In this document: positions 8,049 to 16,327 of the stretch, piece after piece
Numbering within the stretch: the stretch's first letter is position 1
Layout: every line of letters starts with the position of its first letter
Assembly: GCA_036260375.1 (NCBI GenBank)
Contig: DASZZZ010000018.1
Location: forward strand, 1 to 64,000
Length of the DNA stretch: 64,000 bases
Direction: 5' to 3'
DNA from: DASZZZ01 sp036260375
GTDB lineage: Bacteria > Actinomycetota > CADDZG01 > WHSQ01
Made by a program: the position numbers and the translations under genes
The notes under the pieces: generated by a model
What the model was told of the DNA's origin: nothing
Database searches by the model: none
Seen by the model: only the letters and a program-made list of their open reading frames with translations

Positions 8049-8888
8049 ATGAGCGAGCCCGCGACGCGCCGCGCGGTGGAGCGGGCGCGCGCCGTCGTGG
8101 TGCGCGGCGGGCGCGCCGCCGAGCGGGTCGACCGGGTCGCCGGGGAGGAGCCGCTCGAGATCCGCGCCGCGGGCCCGGGGCAGACGCCGGTGCAGGTCGC
8201 CGTCACGATGCGGACCCCGGGGCACGACTTCGACCTCGCCGCCGGGTTCCTGTTCACCGAGGGCCTCGTGCAGCCGGGCGACGTCGCGCGCGTGAGCTAC
8301 TGCGACGACCTCGACGACGACCAGCGCTTCAACGTCGTGACCGTGCGGACCCGCGCGCGCTTCGACGCGGAGTCGCTCACGCGCCACTTCTTCGCGACGT
8401 CGAGCTGCGGCGTGTGCGGCAAGGCGTCGCTCGACGCGGTCGCGGTCGCGTGCGAGCGCGTCGGTCCCGGCCCCCGCGTCGCGCGCTCGGTCCTCGAACG
8501 GCTGCCGGACGCGTTGCGCGCGGCCCAGCGCGTCTTCGAGGCGACCGGCGGCCTCCACGCCGCCGGCCTGTTCGACGCGCGTGGCGACGCCGTCGTCGTG
8601 CGCGAGGACGTCGGCCGTCACAACGCGGTCGACAAGGCGATCGGCGCGCTGCTGCTGCGCGACGGCACCCCGTTGCCGGACGCGCTGCTCATGGTCTCGG
8701 GCCGGGTCAGCTTCGAGGTCGTGCAGAAGGCCGCGGTCGCAGGCGTGCCCGTCGTCTGCGCCGTGTCGGCGCCGACGAGCCTCGCGGTCGACGCGAGCCG
8801 CCGTTTCGGGATGACGCTCGTGGGATTCCTGCGAGGCGACGGCTTCAACGTCTACAGCGCGCCGGAGCGCGTCGACCTCGACGCCTGA
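8049..8888 (+). CDS. fdhD: FdhD sulfurtransferase for formate dehydrogenase maturation
   Basis: A 279-residue FdhD protein, which delivers sulfur from a cysteine desulfurase to the molybdenum cofactor of formate dehydrogenases. Seen: EEPLEIR near residue 38, DFDLAAGFLFTEG, the reactive-cysteine motif SSCGVCGKAS (residues about 117-126), the REDVGRHNAVDKAIG block near residue 193, VSGRVSFEVVQKAA, and the C-terminal LVGFLRGDGFNVYS. No formate dehydrogenase gene is in the window; mogA is immediately convergent. Confidence 0.95.
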   Translation: MSEPATRRAVERARAVVVRGGRAAERVDRVAGEEPLEIRAAGPGQTPVQVAVTMRTPGHDFDLAAGFLFTEGLVQPGDVARVSYCDDLDDDQRFNVVTVRTRARFDAESLTRHFFATSSCGVCGKASLDAVAVACERVGPGPRVARSVLERLPDALRAAQRVFEATGGLHAAGLFDARGDAVVVREDVGRHNAVDKAIGALLLRDGTPLPDALLMVSGRVSFEVVQKAAVAGVPVVCAVSAPTSLAVDASRRFGMTLVGFLRGDGFNVYSAPERVDLDA

Positions 8889-8893
8889 AGCGC

Positions 8894-9376
8894 TCAGCCG
8901 TGGTGCGTGCGCCCGGCGAGGAGCTCGAGCGCGTGCGGCAGGATCGGGACGAGCGCCGCGAGGCTCTCGCGCACCGCCTTCGGGCTCCCGGGGAGGTTGA
9001 CGACGAGCGTTCGCCCGCGCGCGCCCGCGACGCCCCGTGACAGCGCCGCGTGCGGCGTCGTCGCGAGGCCCGCGGACCGCGCGAGCTCGGCGAGCCCGGG
9101 CGCCTCGCGCTCGATCACCGCCCGGGTCGCCTCGGGCGTGACGTCGCGGGGGCCGAGCCCCGTCCCGCCGGTAGTCACGACGAGCGCGACGCCGCGGTCG
9201 CACAGCGAGCGCAGGACCCGTTCGACGTCGGCGCGCTCGTCGGGGACGACCACGCGCTCGGCGTCGCCGAGGCCGGCGGCGCGCAGCAGCGCCACGGCGG
9301 CGTCGCCCGACTCGTCGGCGCGCGCCCCGGCCGTGACCCCGTCGCTCACGGTGACGACTGCGACATGGTGTGTCAT
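8894..9376 (-). CDS. molybdenum cofactor biosynthesis protein MogA/MoaB type
   Basis: A 160-residue MogA/MoaB protein, which adenylylates molybdopterin before metal insertion. Seen: VAVVTVSDGVTAGARADESGD at the N-terminus, the family signature VVTTGGTGLGPRDVTPEAT (residues about 66-84), and VVNLPGSPKAVRESL near the C-terminus. It ends five bases from fdhD, convergent, fitting a local Mo-enzyme theme. Confidence 0.92.
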   Translation of the reverse strand: MTHHVAVVTVSDGVTAGARADESGDAAVALLRAAGLGDAERVVVPDERADVERVLRSLCDRGVALVVTTGGTGLGPRDVTPEATRAVIEREAPGLAELARSAGLATTPHAALSRGVAGARGRTLVVNLPGSPKAVRESLAALVPILPHALELLAGRTHHG

Positions 9377-9453
9377 CTGGCAGATCCTCTCAATCCGGTC
9401 TCGAGGTTGGTGGCGCGCGGCGCTCGGCGCAACTACTGTTCCACGGGAGCGAG

Positions 9454-9975
9454 ATGGCGGACGAGTCCAGGTCGACCCCGGAGAGGCCCACGGGCCGCTT
9501 GCGTGGGCGCGCCGCGCCGGGCGCGGCCCGAGACGCGCGCGTCGCCGGCGCCCTGGTCGCCGCGCTCGTGACCGCCGTCTCCGTCGTGACGGTGCTACGG
9601 CCGGCGCTCGCCGGCGGGTGCGAGTACTCCGACGGCAAGCTCCTCGGAACCCCGGGCCCGGACCGCTGCCGCGGGACGCGCGACCGGGACCGGATCTACG
9701 GCTTCGGGGCGGGCGACCACCTCCTGGGCAGGCGCGGCCGCGACGTCCTGCGCGGCCACGAGGGGGGCGACAGGCTGGCCGGCGGACGCGGCCGCGACCG
9801 CCTCCTCGACGCCGGCGACCGCGGCGACCACGACGTCGTGTGCGCCGGCGGCGGCGCCGACGACGTCAACGTCATGGACGGCGACGGCGCCGACGAGGTC
9901 TACGCCCAGCTCGCCGCCGACGACGTCTCGTGGGACCCGGGCGACCGCGTCGACAACGCCCCGTGTCCGTTCTGA
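9454..9975 (+). CDS. secreted protein with degenerate RTX-type calcium-binding repeats
   Basis: A 173-residue protein with a signal-like or anchoring hydrophobic segment at residues 29-52 (ARVAGALVAALVTAVSVVTV), followed by a CEYSDGK stretch and repeats of the hemolysin-type Ca2+-binding form: GTPGPDRCRG, GFGAGDHLLGRRGRDVLRG, HEGGDRLAGGRGRDRLLDAGD, then GDGADEVYAQ. The repeats are imperfect GGxGxDxLxG units, so calcium binding is plausible but not certain. The start is set by GGGAG just upstream. The next gene begins within a few bases or some 75 nt later, depending on its start. Confidence 0.75.
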   Translation: MADESRSTPERPTGRLRGRAAPGAARDARVAGALVAALVTAVSVVTVLRPALAGGCEYSDGKLLGTPGPDRCRGTRDRDRIYGFGAGDHLLGRRGRDVLRGHEGGDRLAGGRGRDRLLDAGDRGDHDVVCAGGGADDVNVMDGDGADEVYAQLAADDVSWDPGDRVDNAPCPF

Positions 9976-10051
9976 CGTGCGCGGCGAAACCGAGGCGACG
10001 CCTCGTTCGTCTGTCCTGCGAGCACCGCAACGAGAACCGGGACCGAGGCGC

Positions 10052-10564
10052 GTGGACGAGTCGCTGGAGCTAGCGGCGTTCTGCCGGCGGGAGCACGGCC
10101 GGCTCGTCGGCATGCTGAGCCTGTACTGCGGCGACGCCGACGTGGCGTCGGAGCTGGCGCAGGACGCGCTCGCATCCGTGTGCCGTGACTGGAGGAAGGT
10201 GTCGCGTATGGACGCACCCGGGGCGTGGGCGCACCGGGTCGCGATCAACCTCGCGAACTCCCACTACCGGCGCAAGGCGGCCGAGCGGCGCGCGCGCCAG
10301 AGGGCCGAGTCCGGCGCCGTCTCCTCGTACAACGACCCCGACGGCGCCGCGCGGGTCGCGGTGCGGCGCGCCGTGGCGGGCCTGCCGCGCCGCCAGCGCA
10401 CCGCGCTCGTCCTGCGCTACTACCTCGACCTCTCGGTCAGGGACACCGCGTCCGTGATGGACTGCCCCGAGGGGACCGTCAAGACGCTGACGCACAAGGC
10501 GATCGCGTCGCTGCGCCGGGACGCCGGGCTCGTCGAGCTGTCGGAGGCCGTCGATGTCGCCTGA
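10052..10564 (+). CDS. ECF-type RNA polymerase sigma factor
   Basis: About 170 residues with sigma region 2 (HGRLVGMLSLYCGDADVASELAQDALASVCRDW, broken here only by family variation) and region 4 (LPRRQRTALVLRYYLDLSVRDTASVMDCPEGTVKTLTHKAIASLR, a helix-turn-helix). It is of the actinobacterial SigE/SigM-like group. GTG 10052 is preferred because family members begin near this point; GTG 9977, 25 codons upstream and just after the previous stop, is the alternative. The next gene overlaps by 11 nt and is the likely anti-sigma partner. Confidence 0.85.
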   Translation: MDESLELAAFCRREHGRLVGMLSLYCGDADVASELAQDALASVCRDWRKVSRMDAPGAWAHRVAINLANSHYRRKAAERRARQRAESGAVSSYNDPDGAARVAVRRAVAGLPRRQRTALVLRYYLDLSVRDTASVMDCPEGTVKTLTHKAIASLRRDAGLVELSEAVDVA

Positions 10565-11354
10565 CGTCAGGACGCTGCTCCACGACGCGGCGGCGACGCC
10601 GGAGGCGCCGCCGGACGTCGCCGCCGCCGTGCGCGCGGGACGGCGTCTGCGGGCGCGCCGCCACGTCGCCCGGACGGCCGCCGGCGCTCTCGCCGCGGCG
10701 GCCGTGGTCGGCGTCGCGTCGGTCGCGTCGGCGCCGAGTGGGCGCGACGCCACGCCGGCGACGTCGCCCGCGATGACGATCGACGAGGCGCGCTGGTTCG
10801 CGGGGCGCGCCGCGGTCGAGGCGTGGCTCGCGAGCGGCGGGACGCGCGAGTACGAGCCGGGCCTTCCCGCGGCCTCCGGCGACCACTGGCTCGTGGGGAT
10901 GGCGCGCACGCCGTGCCCGACGCCCCGGACGCGGTGCGTCGGCGTCCTGCGGATCGAGTCCGACGGCGACGCCGCAGTGGTCGCCGACGCCGTGGGCGAC
11001 TGGCTTGCGGCGGAGCGAGACGCCCTCGTCGGCTTCCGCGGCGCCCCCCTCGAGGCGGAGATGATCTTCCGGATGGTCGAGATCGAGCACTTCGACGAGG
11101 GCGCCCGGCTCGTCGCGCGCTCCGCGTGGACGGGGCCGATGCCGTCCCGCGGCTACGGCGTCGACTGCGTCGTCAACGCGTACGACGCGTCGGGTGCGCT
11201 GATCGAGTCGCGCCCGCTCGACCCGACGCTGGTCACCGTGCCGCAGGACGACGCCGAGCGCGTCGGCGGCTTCGTCGGCGTCGCGGTCCCGGCCGCCACC
11301 GACAGCGGCACCATCGACTGCACGACGGTGCGCGCGGAGGACGCCGCGCCCTGA
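10554..11354 (+). CDS. putative membrane-anchored anti-sigma factor
   Basis: A 266-residue protein not assigned to a named family. It has a short N-terminal cytoplasmic segment (MSPDVRTLLHDAAATPEAPPDVAAAVRAGRR region), one membrane span (residues about 42-61) and a large outer domain with four cysteines. The 11-nt overlap with the ECF sigma gene and this topology fit an anti-sigma factor, but no zinc-binding HxxxCxxC motif is seen, so this rests on context. Confidence 0.6.
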   Translation: MSPDVRTLLHDAAATPEAPPDVAAAVRAGRRLRARRHVARTAAGALAAAAVVGVASVASAPSGRDATPATSPAMTIDEARWFAGRAAVEAWLASGGTREYEPGLPAASGDHWLVGMARTPCPTPRTRCVGVLRIESDGDAAVVADAVGDWLAAERDALVGFRGAPLEAEMIFRMVEIEHFDEGARLVARSAWTGPMPSRGYGVDCVVNAYDASGALIESRPLDPTLVTVPQDDAERVGGFVGVAVPAATDSGTIDCTTVRAEDAAP

Positions 11355-11365
11355 CCGGCGGGCGG

Positions 11366-12502
11366 TCAGCTCCCGACCGCGTCGCCGAGCGCCTCGAGGC
11401 TCTCGACGTCGTGGCCCGACAGGAACGTGTCGACGTGGGGCAGCGCGGCCGCCATCCCGCGCGCGAGCGGCTCGTAGCGCGGGTCGCCCTTGAGCGGGTT
11501 GACCCACACGACCTTGTGCGCCAGCCGCGCGACGCGCGCCATCTGCGCGCGGAGCACGTCGGGGTCGCCGCGCTCGAGGCCGTCGGAGCACACCACCCAC
11601 ACCGCGCCGCGCAGCGCGGTCGTCTGCCCGTAGCCGTCGACGAGCTGTTTGAGCGACTCACCGATGCGCGTGCCACCGGACCAGTCGACGACCGTCGTGG
11701 CGACCCCCGACAGCGCCGCGTCCGGGTCGCTCGACCGCAGCGCGCGCGTCACCCGCGTGAGGCGCGTGCCGAAGCAGAACACCTCGACGCGCTGACCCGC
11801 GCGCAGCGCGGCGTAGCCGAATTGCACGAGGGCGCGCGCGTACGCCGACATCGAGCCGGACACGTCGAGCACGAGCACTAGAGGGCGCAGCTTCGCGCGC
11901 CGCGCGCGCCACGCCCGATCGAGTGGGTCCCCGTGCGTGCGCAGCGAGCGACGCAGCGTCCTCCGCATGTCCAGCGCGGCCCCCGCGCGCGCGGCGCGCA
12001 GCCGGCGCGCCTTGCGGACGGGGATCGTGACCGCGATGCGACGGATCATGCGCGCCGCGCGCACGTGCTCGTCCTCGGTCATGGCGTCGAACGACTTGCG
12101 TCTCAGGACCTCGGCCGCGCTCGCCACGAGACGCACGACGTCGTCGTCGACGTCCGGAGGCTCGTCGCCGGCGTGCTCCGACGCCGCGTCGGACGGATGA
12201 GGCGCGGCGTCGTGCTCGCCCGGAGCGCGCACCGGTGCGGGCTCGAGGCGCTCCGGCGCGCGGCCAGGCGCGTCGTCGTCGCCGCGCCCGAAGTACGCCG
12301 CGAACGCGTCGTCGTACGCGTCGAAGTGCTCGGGCCGCGCGACGAGCGTCGCTCGTCCGGCCCAGTAGAGCCGGTCGCGATCGAGGGGCGCGAGCGCCGC
12401 CGCGGCGCGGCAGAACGCGACGACCCTGTCGGTCCCGACCGGCAGGTCGCGCGCGCGCAGGTGGCGCCCGAAGCCGACGAGACGCGCGAGCGCGTCGTCC
12501 AC
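11366..12502 (-). CDS. VWA-domain protein, CoxE-like
   Basis: A 378-residue protein whose C-terminal half is a von Willebrand A domain with the MIDAS motif DVSGSMSAY (residues about 215-223) and downstream VVDWSGGTRIGESL and CSDGLERGD. The N-terminal half carries FGRHLRARDLPVGTDRV, typical of CoxE. In carboxydotrophs CoxE works with the CoxD ATPase to mature the Mo-Cu CO dehydrogenase active site. The GTG start lies two bases after the stop of the MoxR-type gene, so the two are co-translated. Confidence 0.85.
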   Translation of the reverse strand: MDDALARLVGFGRHLRARDLPVGTDRVVAFCRAAAALAPLDRDRLYWAGRATLVARPEHFDAYDDAFAAYFGRGDDDAPGRAPERLEPAPVRAPGEHDAAPHPSDAASEHAGDEPPDVDDDVVRLVASAAEVLRRKSFDAMTEDEHVRAARMIRRIAVTIPVRKARRLRAARAGAALDMRRTLRRSLRTHGDPLDRAWRARRAKLRPLVLVLDVSGSMSAYARALVQFGYAALRAGQRVEVFCFGTRLTRVTRALRSSDPDAALSGVATTVVDWSGGTRIGESLKQLVDGYGQTTALRGAVWVVCSDGLERGDPDVLRAQMARVARLAHKVVWVNPLKGDPRYEPLARGMAAALPHVDTFLSGHDVESLEALGDAVGS

Positions 12503-12504
12503 GG

Positions 12505-13398
12505 TCAGTCGCCGACGACGTCGTCGAGGCGCGCCCGCACGAGCGTCTGGTCGTCGTGGTCCTTGATGACCGCGCCGAGCGTCGCGTCGGCGAGATCGCG
12601 GTCGAGGCGCGACGCGCCGAGGAACGACAGCGCGTCGGCCCAGTCGATCGTCTCCGCGACGCCGGGGCGTTTCGCGACGTCGAGCGCGCGCAGCCGCCCC
12701 ACCGCCGCGGCGACGTCGCGCGCGAGCGCCTCCGCGACGTGTGGCGCGCGCACGCGGACGATGTCGACCTCGCGTTCGAGGTCCGGGTGCTCGATCCAGT
12801 GGTACAGGCAGCGGCGCTTGAGCGCGTCGTGCAGCTCGCGCGTCCGGTTGGAGGTGACGACGACCGCCGGGGGCCGCGTCGCGGCGACGTTGCCGATCTC
12901 CGGAATCGTCACGGAGAACTCCGACAGGACCTCGAGCAGGAACGCCTCGAACTCGTCGTCGGCGCGGTCGAGCTCGTCGATGAGCAGCACCGCGCCGGCC
13001 CCCGCCCGGATCGCGGCGAGCAGCGGCCGCTCGACGAGGAACTCGTGGCCGAAGAGGTCGCGCGCGCCGCCCTCGAGCTGCGCCGCGCGCACCGCCACGA
13101 TCTGGCGCGAGTAGTCCCACTCGTAGAGCGCCTGCGACGCGTCGATGCCTTCGTAGCACTGCAGCCGTATGAGGCGGCGGCCGAGCGCCGCGGCGAGCAC
13201 CTTCGCGACCTCGGTCTTGCCGACGCCCGCCTCGCCCTCGAGCAGCAGGGGGCGGTCGAGCGACAGCGCGAGGTAGAGCGCGGTGACGAGCCCGTGATCC
13301 GCCAGGTACGCGCGCGCGACCAGCGCCGCCTCGAGCTCCTCGGGCGAGCCGAACGGGAGCGCCGCGACCCTGCGGGTCCCGGACCGCCCGTGGCTCAA
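12505..13398 (-). CDS. MoxR-family AAA+ ATPase, CoxD-like
   Basis: A 297-residue MoxR ATPase. Walker A is GEAGVGKTEVAKVLA near residue 47, Walker B is VLLIDELDRAD, sensor 1 is VVVTSNRTRELHDALKRRC, followed by the arginine-finger region. A TTG start at 13398 is chosen because a strong GGAGGAG ribosome-binding site sits just upstream and no ATG or GTG fits; upstream sequence does not look coding. Paired with the VWA gene as in coxDE, and divergent from xdhC. Confidence 0.88.
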   Translation of the reverse strand: MSHGRSGTRRVAALPFGSPEELEAALVARAYLADHGLVTALYLALSLDRPLLLEGEAGVGKTEVAKVLAAALGRRLIRLQCYEGIDASQALYEWDYSRQIVAVRAAQLEGGARDLFGHEFLVERPLLAAIRAGAGAVLLIDELDRADDEFEAFLLEVLSEFSVTIPEIGNVAATRPPAVVVTSNRTRELHDALKRRCLYHWIEHPDLEREVDIVRVRAPHVAEALARDVAAAVGRLRALDVAKRPGVAETIDWADALSFLGASRLDRDLADATLGAVIKDHDDQTLVRARLDDVVGD

Positions 13399-13553
13399 CG
13401 CGCTCCTCCTCCCTCGAGCGCGCGAAAGCGATGCGTCCACCCGCTCACGTCGTCCGCGCGCTGCGGCGCACTTGGCGACCGCTACGAAACGCACGTGCGA
13501 ACCTAAGATATACCCGGACCCCGATCCCACGACCGTTGCGCGGAGGCGTGCGC

Positions 13554-14687
13554 GTGAGCGAGACGACCGACGTACTGGCCGCCATGAGCGCGCTGTGCGA
13601 GCGAGGCGAACGCATGGCGCTGGCGACGATCGTCGGCGTGCGCGGCTCGACCTACCGGCGCCCCGGCGCACGGCTGCTCGTGCCGGAACGCTCGGAGATC
13701 GTCGGCAACCTGTCCGGCGGCTGCCTCGAGGGCGAGGTCGAACAGGTCGCGCGCGACGTCATCGCGAGCGGCGAGCCGCGCGTCGCGTTCTACGACCTGA
13801 CCGCCGACGACGAGGTCGTGTGGGGGTGGGGTCTCGGCTGCAACGGCGCGATCGAGGTGTTCGTCGAGCCCGGTGAGCGCGCCGCGGAGGTCGCCGAGGC
13901 ATTGCGGCTCACGATCGAGCGGGAGCGGGCGGTCGCGCTCGCGACCGTGCTCGAGTCGGGCGTCGACGGGGTGGCGCGCGGGGCGCGCATCGTCGTCGAC
14001 GCGGACGGGGGGCGCGCCGGCGGGCTCGGCGACGCGTCCGTCGACGCGGCCGTCGAGAGAGTGTGCCGGCACGCGCTGCTTTCGGGAGCGTCGCAGACCG
14101 AGCGCGTCGCGCTCGACCGCGGCGACGTGCGCGTCTTCGTCGAGGCGATCCTGCCCCCGAGGCGCGTGCTCGTGTGCGGCGCGGGTCACGACGCGCCGCC
14201 CGTCGTGCGTCAGGCCGCGGCTCTCGGATGGCGCGTCGCCGTGTGCGACGACCGCCCGGCGTTCCTCGACGCCGATCGCTTCCCGGACGCGCACGAGCTC
14301 GTCGACGTCCAGCCCGCCGACGCGGCGGTCGCGGCGCGCGTCGACGACCGTACGTACGCGGTCGTGATGAGCCACAACTACCTGCGCGACCGCGACTACT
14401 TGCGCGGTCTGCTGGCGAGCGACGCGGCCTACATCGGCATGCTCGGGCCCAAGGCGCGCCTCGAGCGGCTGCTCGACGACCTCGCGCGCGACGGCGTCCG
14501 TCCCACCGAGCGCGACCGCGCGCGGTTGCACGGACCCGCGGGCCTCGACCTCGGGGCGGAGGGGCCCGACGAGATCGCCGCCGCGATCGTGGCCGAAGTG
14601 CTGGCCGTGAGCCGGGGCCGCGGCGCGGGGTTCCTGCGCGCGCGCTCGGGTCCGATCCACGACCGAGCCGGACAGACGGTCGCGTAG
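13554..14687 (+). CDS. XdhC/CoxF-family molybdoenzyme maturation factor
   Basis: A 377-residue XdhC/CoxI family protein, which binds and sulfurates the molybdenum cofactor for xanthine-dehydrogenase-type hydroxylases. Seen: ATIVGVRGSTYRRPGARLLV, GNLSGGCLEGEVEQVA (N-terminal XdhC motif), VVWGWGLGCNGAIEVFVEP, then a Rossmann half with VLVCGAGHDAPPVVRQAAALGW and VVMSHNYLRDRDYLRGLLAS, and YIGMLGPKARLERLL. The start is set by GGAGG seven bases before GTG. Followed by a mocA-like gene. Confidence 0.92.
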   Translation: MSETTDVLAAMSALCERGERMALATIVGVRGSTYRRPGARLLVPERSEIVGNLSGGCLEGEVEQVARDVIASGEPRVAFYDLTADDEVVWGWGLGCNGAIEVFVEPGERAAEVAEALRLTIERERAVALATVLESGVDGVARGARIVVDADGGRAGGLGDASVDAAVERVCRHALLSGASQTERVALDRGDVRVFVEAILPPRRVLVCGAGHDAPPVVRQAAALGWRVAVCDDRPAFLDADRFPDAHELVDVQPADAAVAARVDDRTYAVVMSHNYLRDRDYLRGLLASDAAYIGMLGPKARLERLLDDLARDGVRPTERDRARLHGPAGLDLGAEGPDEIAAAIVAEVLAVSRGRGAGFLRARSGPIHDRAGQTVA

Positions 14688-14750
14688 GAGGCGCGCGTGC
14701 GCACGTGGGGCTCGTTCGGTCGTCGGCGTTTCTCCGTCGAACGCTGACGC

Positions 14751-15332
14751 GTGCTCGCCGCCGTCGTCCTCGCCGCGGGCACGTCGTCGCGGCTCGGGCA
14801 GCCGAAGCAACTGCTGCCGCTCGACGGGCGTCCGGTCCTCCAGCACGTCCTCGACATCGCCGCGGCCGCGGGCGCCGGTGAGATCGTCGTCGTGCTCGGG
14901 CACGCGGCGCGCGACGTGCGGCGCGCGCTGACGCTGCCGGACGGCGCGCGCGTCGTCGTCAACCCCGACTACGAGCTCGGGCAGTCGACGTCGTTGCGCG
15001 CCGGCCTCGCCGCGCTCGGCCCCCACGTCGACGCCGCCGCCATCCTGCTCGGCGACCAACCGCGCCTGCCGCCGGACGTCATGCGCGCGGTCGTCGACGC
15101 GCACGCGCGCGGCGACGCGGCCGTCGTGAGACCGTCGTACCGCGGCGTGCCGGGCCATCCCGTCATCGCGACGCGCGCCGCGTGGCCCGCGTTGACGGCG
15201 GTGGCCGGAGACGCCGGCGCGCGCACGGCCATGGATGCCGCGCGCGTCGACGTGCGCGTGCTCGACGTCGACATGGACGCCCCCGCGGACGTCGACACGT
15301 GGGACTCGTACGTCCGTCTGCGCGACGGCTGA
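14751..15332 (+). CDS. MocA-like molybdopterin nucleotidyltransferase
   Basis: A 193-residue NTP-transferase of the MocA/MobA group: AAVVLAAGTSSRLGQPKQLLPLDG is the nucleotide-binding start, with VVNPDYELGQSTSLRAGL and AILLGDQPRLP in the middle. In hydroxylase systems MocA adds CMP to the molybdenum cofactor. It lies 63 bases after the xdhC-type gene on the same strand, as in cox/xdh accessory clusters. Confidence 0.88.
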   Translation: MLAAVVLAAGTSSRLGQPKQLLPLDGRPVLQHVLDIAAAAGAGEIVVVLGHAARDVRRALTLPDGARVVVNPDYELGQSTSLRAGLAALGPHVDAAAILLGDQPRLPPDVMRAVVDAHARGDAAVVRPSYRGVPGHPVIATRAAWPALTAVAGDAGARTAMDAARVDVRVLDVDMDAPADVDTWDSYVRLRDG

Positions 15333-15343
15333 TCGCGCCGTCG

Positions 15344-15349
15344 TACGCT
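15344..15349 (+). promoter_or_regulatory. leaderless -10 box of aminotransferase gene
   Basis: TACGCT ends six bases before the ATG at 15356; no Shine-Dalgarno sequence is seen. Confidence 0.45.
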
Positions 15350-15355
15350 CGTGCG

Positions 15356-16327
15356 ATGAGGTCTCTGTCCCCGGAGTTCCGCGCCTACGAGTGGGCGCCG
15401 TCGACCGCGGAGCTCGCGCGCCGCACCGGCATCGACGAGGACCGCATCCTGCGCTTCGACGCGAACGTGCCGCCGCGGCCGTCCCCGGCAGCGACGCCCG
15501 AGACGATCGCGGCCGCCCTCGACGGCATCAACGAGTACGCGCACGGCGGGTATCCGGAGCTCGTCGGCGCGATCGCGCATTACGCGGGGGTCGAGCCGCG
15601 CAACGTCGTCCTCGGCGCCGGGGCCGACGACCTCATCCTGCTGTGTGCGCGCGCGTTCGCAGGGCCCGGTGACCGCGTCTCGATCGCCTACGAGCCGACC
15701 TATCCGCTGTATCGCAGCGCTGCGTGGCTCGCCGGCGCGGAGATCGGCGACGACGCGCCCGCGGTGACGTTCTGCTGCCGCCCGCACAATCCGACCGGCG
15801 CGCTCGTCGACCTGCCCGCGGCGCGCCCGCTCGTCGTCGACGAGGCCTACGCCGAGTTCGCCGGCGTGTCCGCGATCGCGTCGTTGCGCGACGGCGTCGT
15901 CGTGCTGCGCACGTTCTCGAAGGTCTTCGGGCTCGCCGGGGCGCGCGTCGGGTACGCGCTCGCGGACGACGCGCTCGCCGACGAGCTGAACGCGCGGCAG
16001 GCGCCGTTGCCGGTGGCGCGCACCTCGGCGGCGCTCGCGCTCGCGGCGCTCCGCGATCCTCCCGACGTCGCGCCGTTCGTCCGAGAGCGCGAGCGCGTCG
16101 AGCGGGCGTTGCGCGACTGCGGCCTCGAGCCGCTGCCGTCGTGCACCAACTTCCTGTTCCTGCCCGTTCCCGACCCGCACGCGGTCGCGTCGGCGCTGCT
16201 CGCCGACGGCCTCGTCGTGCGCGCGCTGACCGGCGGCGTGCGCTTCAACGTGCGCACGCCGGACGACGACGACCGGCTCGTCGACGCGCTCGCGCGCGCT
16301 CTCGCCCGGCCCGTGCGCGCCCGTTAG
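15356..16327 (+). CDS. HisC-like PLP aminotransferase
   Basis: A 323-residue fold-type I aminotransferase, histidinol-phosphate aminotransferase-like. Seen: FDANVPPRPSP, INEYAHGGYPELVGAIA, GAGADDLI, the substrate motif CCRPHNPTGALVD, the PLP-contacting VVDEAYAEFAG, the Schiff-base lysine in RTFSKVFGLAGARVGYA (residue about 188), and a C-terminal RFNVRTPDDDDRLVDAL. No other histidine gene is near, so the amino donor or acceptor may differ. Its stop shares bases with the convergent MFS gene stop (TTAG). Confidence 0.85.
   Translation: MRSLSPEFRAYEWAPSTAELARRTGIDEDRILRFDANVPPRPSPAATPETIAAALDGINEYAHGGYPELVGAIAHYAGVEPRNVVLGAGADDLILLCARAFAGPGDRVSIAYEPTYPLYRSAAWLAGAEIGDDAPAVTFCCRPHNPTGALVDLPAARPLVVDEAYAEFAGVSAIASLRDGVVVLRTFSKVFGLAGARVGYALADDALADELNARQAPLPVARTSAALALAALRDPPDVAPFVRERERVERALRDCGLEPLPSCTNFLFLPVPDPHAVASALLADGLVVRALTGGVRFNVRTPDDDDRLVDALARALARPVRAR

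Noticed and set aside
5842..8052. A 736-codon open frame opposite acs
   Set aside because: Antisense shadow of acetyl-CoA synthetase with Arg/Val/Asp-rich translation and no motif.
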